NCBI GenBank assembly: GCA_913059105.1
Contig: CAJXRL010000013.1
Coordinates: forward strand, 1 to 20,351
Length of the DNA stretch: 20,351 nucleotides
DNA from: an uncultured Flavobacteriales bacterium
Lineage (GTDB): Bacteria > Bacteroidota > Bacteroidia > Flavobacteriales_E > Vicingaceae
Reading direction: 5' to 3'
Shown: positions 15,722 to 20,351 of the stretch, piece by piece
Layout of the letters: each line of letters opens with the position of its first letter
How positions within the stretch are numbered: the stretch's first letter is position 1
Position numbers and translations under genes: made by a program
The notes under the pieces: generated by a model
Database searches by the model: none
What the model saw: only the letters and a program-made list of their open reading frames with translations
Told to the model about the DNA's origin: nothing

Positions 15722-16612
15722 ATGGCTACACTCAGCATTAAAAATCTTAGTAAAACTTACCCAAATGGGGTAAAGGCACTCAATAATGTAAGTATTGAAA
15801 TTGAAAATGGCATGTTTGGTCTTCTAGGCCCGAACGGAGCAGGTAAATCTTCTTTAATGAGAACTTTATCTACTCTACAAGAAGCCGATTCAGGCAGTGC
15901 TTTTTTGGACGACATTGACATTTTGAATGACCCAACCGAATTGCGAAAAGTACTGGGCTACCTTCCACAAGAATTTGGGGTATACAGCAAAATTACAGCA
16001 GAGCAATTACTAGATCACATGTGTGTGTTAAAAGGAATTTCGAACCGCAAGGAACGCAAAGAATTGGTTGGGTACCTATTGCAGAAAGTAAACCTTTATG
16101 AGAAGAAAAATAAAAGTGTAAAAGGTTTCTCAGGTGGAATGAAGCAGAGAGTCGGAATAGCTCAAGCACTAATAGGCAGCCCGAAATTAATTATAGTTGA
16201 TGAACCTACGGCAGGCTTAGACCCAGGAGAACGCAACCGTTTCCATAACCTATTGGCAGATGTAGGGAAAGAAGTAATTATTCTATTGTCTACTCATATT
16301 GTGGATGATGTTCACGAATTGTGCAGCAAATTTGCAGTAATGAATGAAGGGGAAATTGTATATCACGGAACTCCCACAGATGCTATTTCTGAATTGAAAG
16401 GTAAAGTCTGGCAAAAATCCATTGAGCGAGAAGACTTAGCGCAGCATCAAGAAAACCACCAAGTAATTTCAGATAAAATGATTGCTGGAAAACCTGTTAT
16501 CCACGCTTTCGCTGAAAGTGATCCGTCTAATGGTTTCCATTTGGTTGAACCAAGTTTAGAAGATGTTTTCTTTGTGAAAACTAAGTTAAATCAAGTTGCT
16601 GTAACCGTTTAA
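15722..16612 (+). CDS. ABC exporter ATP-binding protein (ABC-2 type, CcmA-like)
   Basis: A 296-residue ATPase: Walker A GPNGAGKSS (36-44), Q-loop Gln83, signature FSGGM (136-140), Walker B LIIVDEP (156-162) and H-loop His192. The pattern (LSKTYPNGVKAL, GYLPQEFGVY, DEPTAGLDP) is that of ABC-2 exporters of the CcmA/drug-lipid export branch. About 70 residues follow the core domain, as in many of these ATPases, with EPSLEDVFF near the end. The stop is 11 nt before the fused permease-aminopeptidase, so the two proteins form one exporter whose cargo is unknown. The promoter region lies in the 390-nt gap upstream. Confidence 0.95.
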   Translation: MATLSIKNLSKTYPNGVKALNNVSIEIENGMFGLLGPNGAGKSSLMRTLSTLQEADSGSAFLDDIDILNDPTELRKVLGYLPQEFGVYSKITAEQLLDHMCVLKGISNRKERKELVGYLLQKVNLYEKKNKSVKGFSGGMKQRVGIAQALIGSPKLIIVDEPTAGLDPGERNRFHNLLADVGKEVIILLSTHIVDDVHELCSKFAVMNEGEIVYHGTPTDAISELKGKVWQKSIEREDLAQHQENHQVISDKMIAGKPVIHAFAESDPSNGFHLVEPSLEDVFFVKTKLNQVAVTV

Positions 16613-16623
16613 AATCCAAAGCT

Positions 16624-19600
16624 ATGTTTAAAGAGTTTTTTCTCTTAGAGATCAAATCGGCATTAAAACGGCCGATGGTTTATATTTTCTTAGTCATTAT
16701 TGGACTTCTATCATTTGGTGCGGTTGTTTCTGACAACGTTCAAATTGGCGGTTCAGTGGGAAATGTGATGAAAAATGCCCCATTTGTTATCACACAATTT
16801 GTAGGAGTTTTCTCCATTATTGGTGTTTTATTTGCTGTGGCCTTTTACAATAATGCAGCGCTCCGAGACTATAACAATCAATTCAATGAAATTTTATTTA
16901 GCACGCCCGTTAGCAAGGCTTCATTTTTCTTTGGAAGATTCTTTGGTGCGCTGGTTTTAGCAACAATACCTCTTTTTGGAGTGTATTTAGGAGTAGTTCT
17001 TGGTTCATTTTTAGGCCCTATAATGGGTACTATTGGGGCAGAAAGAATTGGACCCTTATTTTTTGAAACCTTTCTGAACAATTATTTGTTGTTCATATTG
17101 CCAAATATGTTTTTTGCAGGAGTAATCATTTTTGCTCTAGCTATTCGCTTTAAAAATACCATTGTTTCTTTTGTTGGTGCTTTAGGCCTAATTATATTGT
17201 ATGGTATAGCAGGCACTTTACTTTCAGAAGTAGATAACGAAACAATAGCGGCGCTTTCAGACACATTTGGTGTAAGAGCCTGGTCGGTTGAATCCCGATA
17301 CTTTACACCTATTGAAAAGAACACCCTCTCCCCCGGTTTTAGTGGCATTTTATTTTTGAATCGATTGGTTTGGATGGCTGTTGGAATGGTTATCTTGATG
17401 ATTAGTTACTTTAGTTTTTCTTTCAAGGAAAAACAATCAAAAGCAAAAAAACAAAAAGCTCTTGAATCAACTATTGCAAGTATCCAAAAACCACAAGTAG
17501 TTGCCGCATTCAGCAATTGGATACAATTTAAAAGCTTTTTTAAAATCAGCTTTTTAAACATTATTAAAAGTGTCGTATTTAAAGTCATTTTCTTGTTTGC
17601 AACTATTTTGCTAGTTGTAGAAATTATTGGCGGTTTTGAATACTATGGATTAAAATCTTATCCGCTAACGTATATAGTTGTGGATATGATTAATGATTCC
17701 ACTACTCTCTTTATCATCATTATAGTTGTTTTCTTTAGTGGAGAATTGGTTTGGAATGATAGAACTTCCAAAATCAATGAAGTTGTCAATGCCGCCCCTC
17801 ATTATTCCTTTACTTCTCTGCTTGCTAAAGTTTTAACTTTGGTTGGAGTAGCAAGTTTACTCTACTTCATATTCTCACTTATTGGGATTGTCTATCAATT
17901 AATTCTAGGGTTTACCAATATTGAAATGGGGTTATACTTTACAAATTATCTCTATGGGTTTCTACCAAATTACTTGTTCTTTAGCATGCTTTTTATAGCC
18001 ATACAAGTATTCATGAATAACAAATACCTAGGTTTTTTTATTTCGATATTGCTTGCCGAAATACTAAACATTGTGCTCTTTGCTTTAGACATAAATACCA
18101 ACATGATTAGTTTGGGTGGAAGACCTGGTATTGCGTTCTCAGACATGAACGGTTACGGCCCAGGCTTTGCTGGTGCCATGTGGTTTTCTGCGTATTGGTT
18201 GCTGTTCGGTGTAGTTTTGATGGTTCTTTCGGCTCTATTCTGGGTGCGATCATCAGGAGGAAATTACAAAACAAGATGGCAATCTGCACGAGTAAACTTA
18301 AAGGGGAAGAACAGCCTAATACTTGGTGGCGTGAGTTTACTTTGGATTTTAACTGCATCTTTTGTGTTTTACAATACGCAAATTCTAAATGAATATAAGA
18401 CCCAAGATGAAAACGAATTAATCTCGGTGGATTATGAAAAAGAGTTAAAAAAGTATGAAAACACAACCTTACCAAAGGTTAAAGAGGTAGTTTATACCTT
18501 GGATATTTTTCCAAAAGACAGAGACGTGAAAGCAAAAGCGGATCTAATAGTAAAGAACGAATCGAATAAAGCAATCGACTCAATTCATTATAACATCAAC
18601 TCGGATACAGACCCTAAAATTACCATCCCAAATGGATCTATGGTATATGAAGATGAGAGACTTGGCTACCGAATTTATGAACTAAGTTCTCCTCTTCAAC
18701 CGGGAGAATCGATGAAAATAAAAATTGAGATAGACTATATTTCTGAAGGTTTTGAAAATGGCAGAGGCAATACAAGCATTGTTCAAAATGGGACTTTCTT
18801 GAACAATCAACTTATTCCACAAATGGGATACAATTCTGGCGCAGAAATATCTGATAAAAACGACCGTATAAAATACGACTTGCCTCCTAAAGACAGAATG
18901 CCCGAGCTTTTCGAAGGTGATAGTTGCACTAGCGATTGCATGAGCAACTATCTTTCTGATGGTCGTTCGGATTGGATTAACACAGAAACATTCATATCGA
19001 CCTCAGCCGACCAAATAGCGATAGCGCCAGGTTCATTGGTAAAAGAATGGAAAGAAGCAGACAGAAATTATTATCATTACAAAGTAGATGTGCCTTCTCT
19101 CGATTTTTGCTCGTTCATATCTGCAGATTATGAAATTGCACAAAGAGATTGGAACGGCATTTCATTGGAAGTATACCACGATAAAAAACATGGTTACAAC
19201 ACCGATATAATGTTAGATGCCATTCAAAAATCATTGGAATATTACATTAAAAACTTTGGACCGTATTACCACAAACAAGCTCGAATCATTGAATTTCCAA
19301 AATATGCCACCTTTGCGCAAGCTTTTCCCGGAACCATGCCTTACTCTGAGGCTTTTGGATTTATTATTGATTTAGAAGACACCACAAAGAACAATGTAAT
19401 TGACGCTGTTGTTGCGCACGAAATGGCGCATCAGTGGTGGGCACATCAAGTAATTGGAGCAAATATGCAAGGCGGAACCATGCTTTCTGAAGCATTTTCT
19501 GAATATTCCTCGTTAATGGTGATGAAACAAACAAAATCCCCTTTAGAAATGAAGGAATTCTTAAAGTATGACTTCAATCGTTACTTAAGAGGAAGGGGTG

Positions 19601-20196
19601 GAGAATTGGAGAAAGAACTTCCGCTTTATAAAGTCGAAAATCAGCAATACATCCATTATGGAAAAGGAAGCGTAATTCTATATGCATTGCAAGACTACAT
19701 TGGAGAAGATAAAGTGAATAAAGCCATGAGTAATTTTTTAGCAGAATTTCGCTACAAAGCTCCTCCCTACCCTACTTCATTAGACTTTTTACGCCACTTA
19801 GAGCCCCAAGTACCTGACAGTTTAAATTATTTAATTGAAGACTGGTTTAAGAGTATTACCTTATATGACTTCAGGTTAAAAGAAGCTACGTATGTGAAAA
19901 ATGAAACAGGGAAGTACGAAGTAACTATCCAAATGGAGAATCGAAAATTGAAAGCTGACACCATAGGTAACGAAAAAGAAGTACCTCTAAATGATTGGGT
20001 AGATGTTGGTTTGTTTAAAGACAGCGAAGGAAAAGAATTGTTAGCACTCGAACGAATTAAATTCAGTTCAAATGAGCAATCGTATACTTTTACGGTAGAT
20101 ACCATTCCTGCCAAAGCAGCCATTGACCCAAAACGAATTTTAATTGAAAGAGTGTACGAAAAAGACAATTTCAAGACGGTGAAAGAGAAAGAGTAA
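16624..20196 (+). CDS. ABC-2 permease fused to M1-family aminopeptidase
   Basis: A 1190-residue fusion. Residues about 1-590 hold two ABC-2 permease halves (transmembrane segments near 18-36, 54-75, 100-130, 152-172, 177-199, 244-265, then 315-338, 358-376, 397-425, 443-460, 468-487, 517-537), so one chain could supply the whole channel. A further segment near 562-585 places the C-terminal part outside the inner membrane. Residues about 610-1190 are a gluzincin M1 peptidase: HEMAH (932-936), third zinc ligand Glu956, catalytic Tyr1012 in IHYGKGS. The GAMEN exopeptidase motif is replaced by GTMPYSE (903-909), and there are 19 rather than 18 residues between HEMAH and the Glu. The architecture occurs in Bacteroidota as 'permease/M1 aminopeptidase', but its cargo is unknown. 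It is encoded directly after its ATPase. Confidence 0.95.
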   Translation: MFKEFFLLEIKSALKRPMVYIFLVIIGLLSFGAVVSDNVQIGGSVGNVMKNAPFVITQFVGVFSIIGVLFAVAFYNNAALRDYNNQFNEILFSTPVSKASFFFGRFFGALVLATIPLFGVYLGVVLGSFLGPIMGTIGAERIGPLFFETFLNNYLLFILPNMFFAGVIIFALAIRFKNTIVSFVGALGLIILYGIAGTLLSEVDNETIAALSDTFGVRAWSVESRYFTPIEKNTLSPGFSGILFLNRLVWMAVGMVILMISYFSFSFKEKQSKAKKQKALESTIASIQKPQVVAAFSNWIQFKSFFKISFLNIIKSVVFKVIFLFATILLVVEIIGGFEYYGLKSYPLTYIVVDMINDSTTLFIIIIVVFFSGELVWNDRTSKINEVVNAAPHYSFTSLLAKVLTLVGVASLLYFIFSLIGIVYQLILGFTNIEMGLYFTNYLYGFLPNYLFFSMLFIAIQVFMNNKYLGFFISILLAEILNIVLFALDINTNMISLGGRPGIAFSDMNGYGPGFAGAMWFSAYWLLFGVVLMVLSALFWVRSSGGNYKTRWQSARVNLKGKNSLILGGVSLLWILTASFVFYNTQILNEYKTQDENELISVDYEKELKKYENTTLPKVKEVVYTLDIFPKDRDVKAKADLIVKNESNKAIDSIHYNINSDTDPKITIPNGSMVYEDERLGYRIYELSSPLQPGESMKIKIEIDYISEGFENGRGNTSIVQNGTFLNNQLIPQMGYNSGAEISDKNDRIKYDLPPKDRMPELFEGDSCTSDCMSNYLSDGRSDWINTETFISTSADQIAIAPGSLVKEWKEADRNYYHYKVDVPSLDFCSFISADYEIAQRDWNGISLEVYHDKKHGYNTDIMLDAIQKSLEYYIKNFGPYYHKQARIIEFPKYATFAQAFPGTMPYSEAFGFIIDLEDTTKNNVIDAVVAHEMAHQWWAHQVIGANMQGGTMLSEAFSEYSSLMVMKQTKSPLEMKEFLKYDFNRYLRGRGGELEKELPLYKVENQQYIHYGKGSVILYALQDYIGEDKVNKAMSNFLAEFRYKAPPYPTSLDFLRHLEPQVPDSLNYLIEDWFKSITLYDFRLKEATYVKNETGKYEVTIQMENRKLKADTIGNEKEVPLNDWVDVGLFKDSEGKELLALERIKFSSNEQSYTFTVDTIPAKAAIDPKRILIERVYEKDNFKTVKEKE

Positions 20197-20225
20197 ATTT
20201 TTTAAATTATGAATGTCGAATTACG

Positions 20226-20248
20226 AAATGGTTCCAAATGAACCATTT
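20226..20248 (+). terminator. Hairpin downstream of the permease-aminopeptidase gene
   Basis: A perfect 9-bp stem AAATGGTTC/GAACCATTT with a 5-nt CAAAT loop, 30 nt past the stop codon. There is no clear T tract behind it (GCAATTTGATC), so it is a weak intrinsic terminator or an operator-type palindrome for the next gene. Confidence 0.45.
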
Positions 20249-20320
20249 GCAATTTGATCTTTCAAATTATAACTCAATAAATAACAGCTAATAAACAAAT
20301 TTAAAGGCGAGAAAAATATT

Positions 20321-20328
20321 TATTTTTG
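20321..20328 (+). promoter_or_regulatory. Possible -7 element of a gene beyond the window edge
   Basis: TATTTTTG fits TAnnTTTG, but no TTG lies at the -33 distance. It is 23 bases from the window end, so a start codon could lie just outside. Weak on its own. Confidence 0.3.
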
Positions 20329-20351
20329 AATCTGACTTACGACAATATCAC

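Noticed and set aside
18107..18475. Minus-strand 122-codon frame inside the permease-aminopeptidase gene
   Set aside because: It is antisense to a clearly coding region with continuous transmembrane and domain signal on the plus strand; no family is recognised.

Overview
The window is an AT-rich stretch (GC judged by eye to be in the mid-30s per cent) from a member of the Bacteroidota, probably Flavobacteriales or a close relative. The evidence is a long Bacteroidota-type SecA with its usual small DUF2795 neighbour, lipoprotein and barrel genes typical of the phylum, weak Shine-Dalgarno sequences, and several matches to the Bacteroidota promoter (TTG, then 17-23 nt, then TAnnTTTG). All 15 intact genes stop with TAA or TAG and none with TGA. 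The first 33 bases are Nextera transposase adapter, not genome, so the contig really starts at base 34.

Left block (45-8550, all +): an M13 zinc metallopeptidase lipoprotein, a YkvA-type membrane protein, an O-methyltransferase-like enzyme, a MacB/LolD-type ABC ATPase without a permease beside it, a PduO-type corrinoid adenosyltransferase, a DUF2795 acidic protein with its own promoter and a strong terminator, and secA. These are mostly housekeeping genes.

Middle block (8551-12114): a decayed SiaC/DUF1987 regulatory-protein gene lies just after secA, with a TGA in place of a tryptophan codon, no start codon and no C-terminal third. Next is a minus-strand pair: a lipoprotein with three Ig-like domains and a DM13 domain, and an outer-membrane barrel. 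Divergent from it is a compact SRPBCC plus ArsR operon. Its promoter is covered by two near-identical 18-bp palindromes, which are almost certainly the repressor's own operators.

Right block (12136-20351): a shared terminator separates arsR from a minus-strand pair (Spy/LTXXQ-like periplasmic protein plus a 917-residue TonB-receptor-like barrel). A + strand ABC exporter follows, made of an ATPase and a 1190-residue protein that fuses a double ABC-2 permease to a periplasmic M1-family aminopeptidase.

I found no CRISPR array, tRNA, rRNA, insertion sequence or defence island. The least ordinary items are the permease-peptidase fusion exporter, the self-regulated SRPBCC/ArsR module with readable operators, the DM13 lipoprotein/barrel pair and the SiaC pseudogene.
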